From NCBI RefSeq assembly GCF_003097235.1, contig NZ_QEQQ01000010.1, forward strand, positions 1-64,000: DNA of 64,000 nt, given 5' to 3'. How positions within the stretch are numbered: the first letter of the stretch is position 1; each line of letters begins with the position of its first letter. The notes under the pieces were generated by a model. That model was not told the origin of the DNA. It made no database searches and was given only the letters and a program-made list of their open reading frames with translations. Below are positions 25,498 through 34,239 of the stretch, piece by piece. This DNA comes from Pseudomonas sp. CC120222-01a. Its GTDB lineage: Bacteria > Pseudomonadota > Gammaproteobacteria > Pseudomonadales > Pseudomonadaceae. The translations under genes and the position numbers were made by a program.

Positions 25498-26265
25498 TCA
25501 GACGAACGTATCGTCATCCGAGAAGAAGCCACCGTCATCGCTGCCATAATCGGTGTCGGCAAAACCACCCTGGTCATTGCCCCAGCCGCCATTGTCAGCC
25601 ACTTGCTGCTGCCCGCCCTGGTCATTCCAGCCGCCGTTGTCACTGGCCGGTGCCGGTTCTTCCTTGATCACCTCGACCACCTCTTCAGGCTGCGAGTGGT
25701 GGTTGAACAGGCTGCTGATGCCTTGCGCCAGCAACACGCCACCGGCGACACCCGCAGCGGTCTGCATCGCGCCACCGAGGAAGCTGCTGGCACCGCTGCG
25801 CGCCGGCGCGGCGCCAAAGCCGGCCTGTTGCGGTTGTGCGGGTGCCTGCATTTGCGCCTGCGGCTGGGAGAAGCCTGGTGCACTCGGCTCGCGCCAACCG
25901 CCACCCGATGCTACCGGCGCACTTGGGCGCTGCGGCTGAGCCGGCTCCGGATTGCGCGCACCGGCACCAAAGATGCTGGAGAGGAACCCACCGCCGCCAT
26001 TGCCACTGCTGGCACGGGTCGCTTCAAGCTGTGCCCGGGCCTGTTTCAGTTCGGCCTCCAGCTGCTTGTTCTGCTCGTCCAGGCGCTTGATCGCGGCTTC
26101 CTGAACCAGGATCGCCTGGGTCATGTAGTAAGGCGCCGCCGGCTGCTGGCGGACATGCTCCTCGATCCGTGCCTGGGCCTGCGCATCACGTGGCTGGCTC
26201 GGGTCTTCGGCTTGTTTGATGCGGCCAAACAGGCCGTCGATCAGGGTTTGTTCATCAGTGTTCAT
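25498..26265 (-). CDS. DUF2076 family protein
   Basis: A 255-residue protein. Residues 1-35 hold the conserved helical start (MNTDEQTLIDGLFGRIKQAE), about 45-85 form a coiled coil rich in Gln and Glu, and the rest is low in complexity with many Gly, Pro, Gln and Ala. A short hydrophobic segment (GAMQTAAGVAGGVLLAQGIS) lies near residue 165 and the tail is acidic (DDGGFFSDDD). DUF2076 proteins are periplasmic ligand-binding candidates in some reports, but no function is secure. It is divergent from the YciC-like gene. Confidence 0.88.
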   Translation of the reverse strand: MNTDEQTLIDGLFGRIKQAEDPSQPRDAQAQARIEEHVRQQPAAPYYMTQAILVQEAAIKRLDEQNKQLEAELKQARAQLEATRASSGNGGGGFLSSIFGAGARNPEPAQPQRPSAPVASGGGWREPSAPGFSQPQAQMQAPAQPQQAGFGAAPARSGASSFLGGAMQTAAGVAGGVLLAQGISSLFNHHSQPEEVVEVIKEEPAPASDNGGWNDQGGQQQVADNGGWGNDQGGFADTDYGSDDGGFFSDDDTFV

Positions 26266-26420
26266 GGGGCTACCTCATGGGCTAGCAGGACATCGGACAT
26301 GGCAAAGATGGGGCGCCCGGGCGAAGGATTCAATCACTGCACGGGTGAAACTTTTTTCAGCAAGTGACAGCTCTGGGCTAAAGTTAGGCCCCTGTTTTTA
26401 CTGCCTTGCGATGTTGACTG

Positions 26421-27077
26421 ATGAATCCGCTGAGCGTTCTGCGCGACTCCCTGTACTTCTTCCGCCGCCACCTGGCCAACATCATCCCGCTGTGCCTGCC
26501 GCTGGTGGTGCTCGAAGCCTTCACGACCCAGCTGCTGTACCGCCAGCTGGGCGACCAGGCCTCGCCAGCCTACGGCATGCTGATCAGCCTGTTGTTCTAT
26601 CCGCTGTACAGCGCGGCGTTGATCCTCTACCTGGACACCCGCAGCAACGGCCAGGAGATCCGCAAACGCGACCTGTTCGCCCGCGCCGTGCAGCTGTGGC
26701 CGCAACTGGCCCTGCTGATCACGATCAGCTCGTTGCTGATCATGGCCGGCCTGGCGCTGCTGGTGTTCCCGGGCGTTTGGATCATGATCAACCTGGTGTT
26801 CGCCGAGTACCTGCTGGTGCTGCGTGGCCTGCCGGTGGTGCAGTCGATGCGCGAAAGTGCGCGGATGACCACCGGGCACTTCCTGCGCATCATGATCTGC
26901 GTGCTGGGCGTGCTGGCACCGATCTGGCTGATCGACGGGCTGCTGCTGATGGCCTTCCCCGAGCCTGCGCCGGGCGTCGAACTGGCCCTGGACAGCCTGA
27001 GTGGGTTCCTGCAGCTGTTCAGCACGGTGGTGCTGTATCGCCTGTTCATGTTGCTGGAAGCTGAATCAGCCGCCTGA
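26421..27077 (+). CDS. YciC-family inner-membrane protein
   Basis: A 218-residue integral membrane protein with about six hydrophobic segments and the family start MNPLSVLRDSLYFFRRHLAN. The middle holds MAGLALLVFPGVWIMINLVF, matching the UPF0259/YciC pattern. Function is unknown. It is divergent from the DUF2076 gene and lies in front of an orphan gene that has its own control region. Confidence 0.85.
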   Translation: MNPLSVLRDSLYFFRRHLANIIPLCLPLVVLEAFTTQLLYRQLGDQASPAYGMLISLLFYPLYSAALILYLDTRSNGQEIRKRDLFARAVQLWPQLALLITISSLLIMAGLALLVFPGVWIMINLVFAEYLLVLRGLPVVQSMRESARMTTGHFLRIMICVLGVLAPIWLIDGLLLMAFPEPAPGVELALDSLSGFLQLFSTVVLYRLFMLLEAESAA

Positions 27078-27144
27078 CGCTGTGTACCCACGCGGCGCTG
27101 GAGGAAGGCATTCAGCCTCCCATGGGGGATGCCCGATTCATACG

Positions 27145-27173
27145 GTGGAGTCCCAATCACTCGGAGACTCCAC
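27145..27173 (+). promoter_or_regulatory. Inverted repeat overlapping the ribosome site of the next gene
   Basis: GTGGAGTC (27145-27152) and GACTCCAC (27166-27173) pair perfectly over eight bases with a 13-base loop. The right arm ends directly at the ATG at 27174 and includes part of its GGAG ribosome site (27163-27166). In RNA this would shield the start. As DNA it could be an operator. Confidence 0.5.
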
Positions 27174-27668
27174 ATGGACCAGACAATCCAAACTGCTTAT
27201 GCCAAATCGTTCCGCGGCCGCCTGCATGTAATCGCTACCGGCAGATATGTGCCCTTGCGGTTGAGCAAAACCCACGATAAATGGATCAGGGGGATCGCCC
27301 CCCAATACGACTGGCTCTTGGCCGGCGGCGAGGAGCAATCCATACACCTGGATTTTGCCTTCGACTCCCAGACCCACGATCGCCTGCACTACCACATCAG
27401 CCTCGCTGACAACGCGTCCCCTCCCAAAAAACTGGGCCTGAGCCGCAACGACTACCTGGGCTTCTACCAGCGAGCCACAGTCACCGATTACTGGAAGATC
27501 GAGCCACTGGAGCTTACGAAACATGGCCTGGTCTGCTACTTGCGCGATCATGAAGGCTACCGTGTTGGCGCTATCAAGGATGTCCCGCATCACAGCCACC
27601 AGCCCATGTATCTGCTGAACACGAAAGAAGGCGAAACGCTCACCTTCCTTCTCCAGCAGAGCGGCTGA
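27174..27668 (+). CDS. Orphan protein of unknown function
   Basis: A 164-residue soluble protein without signal peptide or membrane segment. I recognise no family. It is rich in Tyr, His and Trp, and the alternation of hydrophobic and polar residues in segments such as RLHYHISLAD and HGLVCYLRDH suggests beta strands, perhaps a lectin-like or jelly-roll sandwich. The start at 27174 has GGAG seven bases upstream. Base composition is lower in GC than its neighbours, which may reflect transfer. Its end is 11 bases from the convergent hrpB stop. Confidence 0.7.
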   Translation: MDQTIQTAYAKSFRGRLHVIATGRYVPLRLSKTHDKWIRGIAPQYDWLLAGGEEQSIHLDFAFDSQTHDRLHYHISLADNASPPKKLGLSRNDYLGFYQRATVTDYWKIEPLELTKHGLVCYLRDHEGYRVGAIKDVPHHSHQPMYLLNTKEGETLTFLLQQSG

Positions 27669-27678
27669 CGCGACGTAT

Positions 27679-30207
27679 TCAGGTACCGCGTGGCTTGGCC
27701 CGCGCGGTAGCCTCCGCTACCAGGGGGTCATCCGGCCAGTAGTGCTTGGGATAGCGCCCTTTCAAGTCTTTCTTCACCTCGGCATAGGTGGTACGCCAGA
27801 AGTTGGCCAGGTCCTGGGTCACTTGCACTGGCCGCCGCGCTGGCGACAACAGGTGCAGTTTCACCTGCTGACGACCCTGGGCAATGCGCGGGGTGTCGGC
27901 CAGGCCGAACAGTTCCTGCAGGCGCACGGCGAGGATCGGCGGGTGTTCGCTGTAGTCCAGGCGGATATTCGAGCCGGATGGCACCGCCAGATGCGCCGGC
28001 GCCCATTCATCCAGGCGCTGGGGCAAAGGCCAGGGCAGCAGATTGCGCAGGATCGACGACAAGTCCAGCGCGGCGAAGTGGCTCAGCCGAGAGACCTTGC
28101 CCAGATAGGGCTGCAGCCAGTCTTCCAGGGTCGCCAACAGTGCCTCGTCACCCAGGTCGGGCCATTCGCTTTGCCCTTCCTTGTCCAGGTCCAGCCGACG
28201 CAACAGCGCCACCCGCGCTTGCCATTGGCGCAGTTCCGGGGTCCAGGTCAGCAGGTTCAGGCCCTTCCGTCGCACCAGACCCAGCAGCGCCTTGGCGCGG
28301 GCTTCATCATCCAGGCCGGGCAACGGTTCGCGCGCCAGTACCAGTTCGCCGACCTTGGTCTGGCGTTCGGCACGCAACACCTGCTCGCGCTCGTCCCAGT
28401 CGAGGAGATCGACACGCTCGACCTGCTCGGCCAGCACGTCGTCGAGCAGCGCAGGCTCGAACTCGGCCGCAAGATAGATGCGCTCTTCGCGCTGGCCCTG
28501 TCGGCTGCCGAGGTCGGCGATCACCAGCCACGGGCACTTCATCAGCGCATCGACCTCGGCGAACAAGGCGGCGCGGCCGTTGGCCAAGCGATATTCAGCA
28601 CCGCCCTCGCGCCGCTGCTGGGCGACTCGATCGGGGTAGGCCAACGCCAGCAGCGCGCCGAGCCAGCGGGGGTGATCGGGGTCGGCAACGGCTGCTCCGG
28701 GCTTGCCGCGCAGCAGGCCACGGTACTGGCGAGCGAGCTGCCGCGCGCGTTGCACGCCGCCCTGGCCGCCGCGGCTGGCCTTGCTTTCGCCGCTGACCAG
28801 CGCCAGACGGCTGTGCAGGTCGGCGCCGCCACCGCGCTGGATATCGCGTTCGCCAAGCAAAGCGGCGACATCGCAGGCCATCGTCGCCAGCCCCAGGTCC
28901 TGGCCACGCAGCAGCAGGTGGGCGATGCGTGGGTGAGCCGGCAGCTCGGCCATGGCCTGGCCGTGCTCGCTGAGGTTGTCGCGGCAGCCCGACTTGAACG
29001 CGCCCAGCCGCGCCAGCAGGTCCTGCGCCTGGGAGAAGGCTGCTGCCGGCGGCTGGTCGAGCCAGCACAACTGGTCAGGGCTAACCCCCCAGCGCGCCAA
29101 CTGCAGGGCCAGGCCAGCGAGGTCGGCCTGGAGGATCTCGGCGCTGCCGTGGGCGGCCAGCTGGTCATGCTGGGCTTCGGACCACAGGCGGTAGCACACC
29201 CCGGGCTCCAGGCGCCCGGCCCGGCCGGCGCGCTGGGTGGCGCTGGCCCGGGAGATTCGCTGGGTGTCCAGGCGGGTCATGCCGCTCCCCGGATCAAAAC
29301 GCGGCACGCGGGCCAGGCCGGCATCGATGACCACGCGCACGCCGTCGATGGTCAGGCTGGTTTCGGCAATGTTGGTGGCCAGCACCACCTTGCGCAGGCC
29401 TTTAGCCGGCGGGTCGATGGCGGCGCGCTGGGCATTGAGGTCCAGTTCGCCGTGCAGCGGGCACAGCAGCACGTCCGGCCGCTCACCCAGGGCATCCTGC
29501 AGGCTTTGATGCACGCGGCGAATCTCGGCCTGGCCGGGCAGGAACACCAGCACGCTGCCGGGCTGCTCGGCCAATGCCAGCAGCACGTTGTCCACAACCC
29601 GCGGCTCGATGAACTCGCCCGGCTGGAACGGCCGGCCCCAGCGGATATCCACCGGGTGCATGCGGCCTTCGCTGCTGACCACCGGCGCGTCGCCCAGCAG
29701 CCGCGACAGGCGCTCGCCTTCCAGGGTCGCCGACATCAGCAGGATTTTCAGTGCGGGGTCGTCACGCAGCAGTTCGCGGCCATTGAGGCTCAGCGCCAGG
29801 GCCAGGTCGGCATCGAGGCTGCGCTCATGAAACTCGTCGAAGATCAGCAGGCCCACACCTTCGAGTGCAGGGTCGGACTGCAGCCGGCGGGTGAGGATGC
29901 CTTCGGTGACCACTTCGATACGGGTGTTCGGACCGACCTTGCTGTCCAGACGGATGCGGTAGCCCACGGTTTCACCGACCTTTTCGCCCAGTTCGCTGGC
30001 CAGCCGCTCGGCTGCCGCCCGCGCAGCCAGGCGGCGCGGTTCGAGCATGAGGATGGTCTGCCCGGCCAGCCACGGCTCGTTGAGCAGCGCCAGCGGCACG
30101 CGAGTGGTCTTGCCCGCGCCGGGGGGCGCTTCGAGTACGGCTTCGTCGCGGTTTAGCAGGGCTTCGCGCAAGGCGGGCAAGACAGCATCGATCGGTAAAG
30201 AAATCAT
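27679..30207 (-). CDS. hrpB: ATP-dependent helicase HrpB
   Basis: An 842-residue DExH-box helicase. Walker A is APPGAGKTTRVPLAL (about residues 27-41), motif Ia LEPRRLAARAAAERLA, motif II DEFHERSLD, motif III SATLE. In the second half ATNIAETSLTIDGV and QRAGRAGRLEPG are motifs V and VI. The long C-terminal part is the HrpB-specific domain. Length is normal. HrpB is common in proteobacteria but its RNA substrate is unclear. It is monocistronic. Confidence 0.95.
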   Translation of the reverse strand: MISLPIDAVLPALREALLNRDEAVLEAPPGAGKTTRVPLALLNEPWLAGQTILMLEPRRLAARAAAERLASELGEKVGETVGYRIRLDSKVGPNTRIEVVTEGILTRRLQSDPALEGVGLLIFDEFHERSLDADLALALSLNGRELLRDDPALKILLMSATLEGERLSRLLGDAPVVSSEGRMHPVDIRWGRPFQPGEFIEPRVVDNVLLALAEQPGSVLVFLPGQAEIRRVHQSLQDALGERPDVLLCPLHGELDLNAQRAAIDPPAKGLRKVVLATNIAETSLTIDGVRVVIDAGLARVPRFDPGSGMTRLDTQRISRASATQRAGRAGRLEPGVCYRLWSEAQHDQLAAHGSAEILQADLAGLALQLARWGVSPDQLCWLDQPPAAAFSQAQDLLARLGAFKSGCRDNLSEHGQAMAELPAHPRIAHLLLRGQDLGLATMACDVAALLGERDIQRGGGADLHSRLALVSGESKASRGGQGGVQRARQLARQYRGLLRGKPGAAVADPDHPRWLGALLALAYPDRVAQQRREGGAEYRLANGRAALFAEVDALMKCPWLVIADLGSRQGQREERIYLAAEFEPALLDDVLAEQVERVDLLDWDEREQVLRAERQTKVGELVLAREPLPGLDDEARAKALLGLVRRKGLNLLTWTPELRQWQARVALLRRLDLDKEGQSEWPDLGDEALLATLEDWLQPYLGKVSRLSHFAALDLSSILRNLLPWPLPQRLDEWAPAHLAVPSGSNIRLDYSEHPPILAVRLQELFGLADTPRIAQGRQQVKLHLLSPARRPVQVTQDLANFWRTTYAEVKKDLKGRYPKHYWPDDPLVAEATARAKPRGT

Positions 30208-30322
30208 GGTGGTCCTCGAACAGTCTGGCGAGTATAACGGCGAACCCAGCCTGCTCTATCATGGTCTTAGCTTCAGGTGCTGGCGCTTCGCTTGCCCTGC
30301 TGAATACTTTTCGGAGATTTAC

Positions 30323-30742
30323 ATGCGCATCCCATCCCGCGTCATTGGTGGCGCCCTTGTCGTCACCCTGCTGACCCAACTGACGGCCTGCGGCACCATC
30401 TTCTATCCCGAACGCCGTGGCCAGATCGGCGGCAAGATCGACCCCGTGGTTGCCGCAATGGACGCCATCGGCATCCTGTTCTATGTGATCCCGGGCCTGA
30501 TCGCCTTTGGCATCGACTTCGCCACGGGCGCCATCTACTACAAGGGCGGGCACACGGCCCAGGTCGACCCGGCAAAACTGCGTGACGCCGTCAGCCCGGA
30601 TGGCAAGGTCGATAACCTCAAGCTGCAGGCCATTCTGGAAAGCGAACTGGGCCAGCGCCTGCCGCTGGATGACCCACGGCTGATCCAACACCGCGGCAGC
30701 GTCGAGCAGCTGGCGGCCCTGGGCCTGGTACCTGCGGCCTGA
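30323..30742 (+). CDS. Small lipoprotein
   Basis: A 139-residue lipoprotein. CGGAG lies eight bases before the ATG at 30323. The signal peptide ends in the lipobox QLTACG, with the lipid-bearing Cys near residue 21. The mature part has a hydrophobic stretch (MDAIGILFYVIPGLIAFGID) and a conserved FATGAIYYK segment. Similar proteins are widespread in Pseudomonas without known function. The fieF-like gene follows after 25 bases and may be co-transcribed. Confidence 0.82.
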   Translation: MRIPSRVIGGALVVTLLTQLTACGTIFYPERRGQIGGKIDPVVAAMDAIGILFYVIPGLIAFGIDFATGAIYYKGGHTAQVDPAKLRDAVSPDGKVDNLKLQAILESELGQRLPLDDPRLIQHRGSVEQLAALGLVPAA

Positions 30743-30767
30743 TCTTTACAAGGACATCACCCTGGGC

Positions 30768-31637
30768 ATGATTACCCCGGCCGAACACCAACGCCTGCTG
30801 CGCCTGGCCACCCGCGCTTCACTGGCGGTGGCCAGCATTCTGGTCATAAGCAAGGCCGTCGCCTGGTGGCTGAGTGGCTCGGTCAGCCTGCTGGCCGGGC
30901 TGACCGACTCGGCACTGGATGCCGTCGCCTCGTTCCTCAACCTGCTCGCCGTGCATTACGCCCTGCGCCCGGCCGATGACGACCATCGTTTCGGCCACGG
31001 CAAAGCCGAGGCCCTGGCCGGCATGGCCCAGGCCCTGTTCATCGGGGTCAGCGCGGTGTTGATCGGGGTGCAGGCTGTCGAGCGCCTGAAAGCACCCGAG
31101 CCGCTGGGTGACACGGCCATCGGCATCGCCGTGATGCTACTGTCGCTGGCGCTGACCGTGGCCTTGCTGGCACTGCAGCGCAAGGTCATTCGCCTGACCG
31201 GTTCCACTGCGGTGCGCGCAGACTCACTGCATTACCGCTCCGACCTGCTGCTCAACGGCAGCATCCTGCTCGCCCTGCTGCTGGCGCGCTTCGGCTGGCC
31301 GCAGCTGGATGCGCTGTTCGGTCTCGGCATCGCGTTCTACATCCTCTGGAGTGCCTTGCAGATTGCCCGCGAAAGCACGGCGATCCTGATGGACAAGGAA
31401 TTGCCCGGTGACATTGGCGAAGGGATGATCGAACTGGTCCTGGGCATTCCCGGCGTGCAAGGCGTGCACGACCTGCGAACGCGGGTGTCGGGCAACCAGT
31501 GGTTCGTGCAACTGCACCTGGAACTGCCGGGACAACTGCCACTGATTGAGGCCCACGACCTGTGCGTGCAGGCTTCGGCAGTCATCCGCCAGCGTTATCC
31601 ACGGGCGGATGTGATGGTGCATGCCGACCCGGTGTGA
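30768..31637 (+). CDS. fieF: Cation diffusion facilitator, FieF type
   Basis: A 289-residue inner-membrane antiporter that exports Fe(II), Zn(II) or similar ions against protons. Six helices, with DSALDAVASFLNL in helix 2 and HYRSDLLLNG in helix 5 giving the four metal-binding Asp/His residues (D-x3-D and H-x3-D). The HGKAEALAG loop motif and the C-terminal cytoplasmic domain with VHDLRTRVSGN are typical of FieF/YiiP. Length is close to E. coli FieF (300). Confidence 0.92.
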   Translation: MITPAEHQRLLRLATRASLAVASILVISKAVAWWLSGSVSLLAGLTDSALDAVASFLNLLAVHYALRPADDDHRFGHGKAEALAGMAQALFIGVSAVLIGVQAVERLKAPEPLGDTAIGIAVMLLSLALTVALLALQRKVIRLTGSTAVRADSLHYRSDLLLNGSILLALLLARFGWPQLDALFGLGIAFYILWSALQIARESTAILMDKELPGDIGEGMIELVLGIPGVQGVHDLRTRVSGNQWFVQLHLELPGQLPLIEAHDLCVQASAVIRQRYPRADVMVHADPV

Positions 31638-31638
31638 A

Positions 31639-32469
31639 TCAGTTGACGCTATAGCCTCGGCCACTGAAGCAGGCACTCAGCGCCCGTCGGTAGTTGCTCG
31701 CCACTTCGACAGGTGGCGCATAGGGTGCCGTTGCCGGGTCAAAGCCTGACTGGCTCACCGCCCAGCGGTGGCACTGGTAGCGGTCCTGGTCCTGCTGCTC
31801 CTGCCCTTGGCCATACATCGGGTAGGCAATCACGTCGTAGCTGTTGCCGGCCGGGGCTGCCGCTGGCAACGGCGCCGGGGCCATGGCGGGCGGGTTGACC
31901 ACGACATACTCCTGGCTGTCGGCCAGGTACTGGTAGTAGGTGTCGGCCACCAGGAAGAACAGTGCGCCGCCCAGCCACACTTCCCGCGCATAGGACGGCA
32001 GGTAGTTGACCCGCACGCCGTAAGGCGGGGTCACCACCACGTAGCTACCACCATGCGGGCGGTACCAGTAGCCACCGGAGTAGAAGTAATCATTGCCGCG
32101 GTACGGCACCTTCCAGTAGCGGTCCGGGAAGTGATCGATGGTATGCCCTGGGCGATACTGAGGCCCGGGGCCCCAGCCATTGCCGTGGCCATCCGGGCGC
32201 CCCTGCCAGTCGCCGCCGGGCCGTTGCCCTGGGCCGCCGGCTTGCCAGTGGCGGTTGTCGCCGTTGTGCCGGGGGATATCCTGGTAATAACCCTGCCGTG
32301 GGGACTGCGTCTGCTGCACTTCGCCACGGGAGTTGAGCGAGCGGCCGGGGCCACCCTCGTTGCCATGCCCTTCGCCACGCCCCTCATCCGGCCCTTCGGC
32401 CATGGCCCCGAAGCTGATGCTCAAACCCAGCAAACCAACACCTGCCAACTGCCAGATGCGCGACTTCAT
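31639..32469 (-). CDS. Secreted DUF6515-like protein
   Basis: A 276-residue exported protein. The start at 32469 gives a signal peptide (KSRIWQLAG, LLGLSISFGAMAE, cleavage after AMA). A Gly/Pro/Arg/His-rich disordered region covers about residues 25-125, followed by a conserved domain with YYFSGGYWYRP-like and VVVTPPYGVRVNYLP segments and a hydrophobic stretch (WLGGALFFLVADTYY). The C-terminal part has two cysteines that may pair. This layout is that of DUF6515 proteins of unknown function in Pseudomonas. It is convergent with fieF. Confidence 0.75.
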   Translation of the reverse strand: MKSRIWQLAGVGLLGLSISFGAMAEGPDEGRGEGHGNEGGPGRSLNSRGEVQQTQSPRQGYYQDIPRHNGDNRHWQAGGPGQRPGGDWQGRPDGHGNGWGPGPQYRPGHTIDHFPDRYWKVPYRGNDYFYSGGYWYRPHGGSYVVVTPPYGVRVNYLPSYAREVWLGGALFFLVADTYYQYLADSQEYVVVNPPAMAPAPLPAAAPAGNSYDVIAYPMYGQGQEQQDQDRYQCHRWAVSQSGFDPATAPYAPPVEVASNYRRALSACFSGRGYSVN

Positions 32470-32548
32470 GTTGTTCCTCACGGTAAAGATTGCGGCATGC
32501 AGCCAGTCTACCGCGCCAGTGCCACGGGCAGATGAAATCGCGGACATG

Positions 32549-32576
32549 AAAAAAGGGAGGCCAGTGGCCTCCCTTT
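32549..32576 (-). terminator. Strong terminator with no obvious gene upstream
   Basis: Stem AAAGGGAGGCC / GGCCTCCCTTT with a 3-base loop (32552-32576), closed on the minus strand by a run of six T. The nearest minus-strand frame before it has only a TTG start and weak ribosome site. This points to a small non-coding transcript or a short reading frame upstream (see 32549-32800). Confidence 0.85.
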
Positions 32577-32800
32577 GAGAATTGTCGTCCGTGCTCGGCA
32601 CTTGTGGCGCCGGCTCACCTCACAGCGTCTTCTGGAAGCTGTGTAGCCCGGGGGCCTGCAGATCCTGTTGGATGGCTGGCCGCGACCGCCCGCCTGGGGC
32701 GCGTCGCCGTGGACTGATGTCCGGGCAGTGATTCTGTAGGTAAAGATACGGGAGAGACTGCGGCAGAGGATTGCGAAGATTGCTCAGTTAAATAGCACTT
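32549..32800 (-). ncRNA. Candidate small RNA ending at the orphan terminator
   Basis: The interval 32470-32860 has no accepted gene. On the minus strand it contains a stem CACAGC / GCTGTG (32621-32643) and ends in the strong terminator at 32549-32576. A 63-codon frame with TTG start (32806 to 32615) also spans it and cannot be excluded as a small protein. Promoter elements are not clear, so the 5' end is a guess. Confidence 0.3.
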
Positions 32801-32860
32801 GCGCAATTTTTAACCCTGGATCGATAATTCACCGCAATCCGAACAGAAAAGGCCTTTTCC

Positions 32861-33337
32861 ATGAGCAAACTTGACCGCTACGACCTGAGCATTCTCGCCG
32901 AATTGCAGCGCGACGCGCGCATCTCCAACCAGGAGCTGGCCGAGCGCATCGGCCTGTCGCCATCGCCATGCTCGCGTCGGGTCAAGCAACTGGAAGACGA
33001 CGGCTATATCTCGCGCCAGGTCGCCCTGCTCGATCGCAAGAAGCTCGGCCTGAGCCTGACCGCCTACGTGCTGATCGGCATGGACCGGCACACCCCGGAG
33101 CGCTTCGAAACCTTCGAAGCCGCCATCCGCAACCTGCCGCAGGTGCTCGAATGCAGCCTGGTCACCGGTATGGATGCCGACTACCAGCTCAAGGTGGTGG
33201 TGCCGGACATGGACCACTATCAGAAACTGCTGCTAGGCAGCCTGACCCGGATCGAAGGCGTGACCAGCGTGCGTTCGAGCTTCGTGCTCAACCAGGTCCT
33301 GGCAAGTACCGAGCTGCCATTGACCCACCTGCGCTAA
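32861..33337 (+). CDS. Lrp/AsnC-family transcriptional regulator
   Basis: A 158-residue regulator. The N-terminal winged helix contains LQRDARISNQELAERIGLSP (about residues 13-32) and SPCSRRVKQLEDDGYI. The C-terminal RAM (ligand-binding) domain has LECSLVTGMDADYQLKVVVP. Members respond to amino acids and control their breakdown or transport. It has no adjacent amino-acid operon here, so its targets are elsewhere. It is divergent from the candidate small RNA. Confidence 0.92.
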   Translation: MSKLDRYDLSILAELQRDARISNQELAERIGLSPSPCSRRVKQLEDDGYISRQVALLDRKKLGLSLTAYVLIGMDRHTPERFETFEAAIRNLPQVLECSLVTGMDADYQLKVVVPDMDHYQKLLLGSLTRIEGVTSVRSSFVLNQVLASTELPLTHLR

Positions 33338-33389
33338 ACGCCCGCTCGCCCGCGTATAATCGCAAGCTCAGCCTGCCTGGAGAACACAG

Positions 33390-33593
33390 ATGGATCCCGC
33401 CGTATTCGAAGAGTGGATGATGATCGTGCTGGTCACCGTACTGATCGGCTTCATGGGCTTCATCGTCTGGGACCTGGCGAAAAAGTCCAAGGCCGGGCGC
33501 TTTGGCACGATGATCCTGTTCTTCGTGCTCGGGCTGGGGGTGCTGGCATTCATCATCAAGAGCGTGGTGGTGGCGTTTCTCGAAGGGGTCTAG
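33390..33593 (+). CDS. DUF2788 family membrane protein
   Basis: Sixty-seven residues with two membrane helices (about 9-29 and 41-63) separated by a basic loop KKSKAGRFG. CTGGAG lies about ten bases before the ATG. It matches DUF2788, a small inner-membrane protein family of gamma-proteobacteria without known role. It lies 52 bases after the Lrp gene and is convergent with rluE. Confidence 0.88.
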   Translation: MDPAVFEEWMMIVLVTVLIGFMGFIVWDLAKKSKAGRFGTMILFFVLGLGVLAFIIKSVVVAFLEGV

Positions 33594-33597
33594 GCCG

Positions 33598-34233
33598 TTA
33601 GCGCGTGAGCTTGGGCGCTACTTCACGCCAACACCCCTGCTCCAGCCCATCCAGCGCCCAATCACCGATCCGCACCCGCACCAGGCGCAAGGTCGGCAAG
33701 CCCACTGCCGCAGTCATCCGCCGCACCTGGCGATTACGCCCCTCGCGAATCACCAGCTCCAGCCAGCTGGTCGGCACGCTCTTGCGAAAACGTACCGGCG
33801 GATTGCGCGGCCATAGCTCGGGCTCGTCGAGGCGCCGGGCTTCAGCAGGCAAGGTTGGACCGTCATTGAGCTCCACACCATCGCGCAATCGCTGGATCTG
33901 TTCGTCGCTCGGTTCGCCTTCCACCTGCACCCAGTAGGTCTTGGGCAATTTGTGCTTCGGATCGGCAATGCGCGCCTGCAGCCCGCCATCGTTGGTCAGC
34001 AGCAACAAGCCTTCGCTGTCACGGTCGAGCCGCCCGGCCGGGTAGATGCCTGGGATGTCGATGAAATCCTTGAGCGTCGCCCGCCCTTCTCCGTCGCTGA
34101 ACTGGGTCAGCACGTCGAATGGCTTGTTGAACAGGATCAGGCGTGGCTCGGCCGGTGGCGCCTTGGCCTGGCGACGGGGGCCGGCAGGCCGCGCCTGGGG
34201 GCGGCGCGGCTTGGAACGGGGTGGCAGTGGCAT
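33598..34233 (-). CDS. rluE: 23S rRNA pseudouridine(2457) synthase
   Basis: A 211-residue RsuA/RluE-type enzyme that makes pseudouridine in 23S rRNA. A basic N-terminal extension (about residues 1-28) precedes [14 protein letters not shown], then [19 protein letters not shown] with the catalytic Asp, and [20 protein letters not shown] near the C-terminus. There is no S4 domain, which fits RluE rather than RsuA. It starts 6 bases after the amn stop, so the two share a transcript. Confidence 0.9.
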   Translation of the reverse strand: MPLPPRSKPRRPQARPAGPRRQAKAPPAEPRLILFNKPFDVLTQFSDGEGRATLKDFIDIPGIYPAGRLDRDSEGLLLLTNDGGLQARIADPKHKLPKTYWVQVEGEPSDEQIQRLRDGVELNDGPTLPAEARRLDEPELWPRNPPVRFRKSVPTSWLELVIREGRNRQVRRMTAAVGLPTLRLVRVRIGDWALDGLEQGCWREVAPKLTR

Positions 34234-34239
34234 GGATCC

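Noticed and set aside
27742..30156. An 804-codon open frame on the plus strand opposite hrpB
   Set aside because: It is the antisense shadow of a well-supported helicase gene in GC-rich DNA. The translation is rich in Gln, Arg, His and Ala without domains, and no ribosome site precedes it.
30323..30742. Annotation of the lipoprotein as a polyribonucleotide nucleotidyltransferase
   Set aside because: I recall such a name attached to similar proteins, but the sequence is a 139-residue lipoprotein without any PNPase domain.
31560..31640. Further DnaA boxes near 31594 (TTATCCACG) and 29590 (TTGTCCACA)
   Set aside because: These are isolated one-mismatch sites, as expected by chance in a 64-kb window, unlike the cluster at 20.3-21.3 kb.
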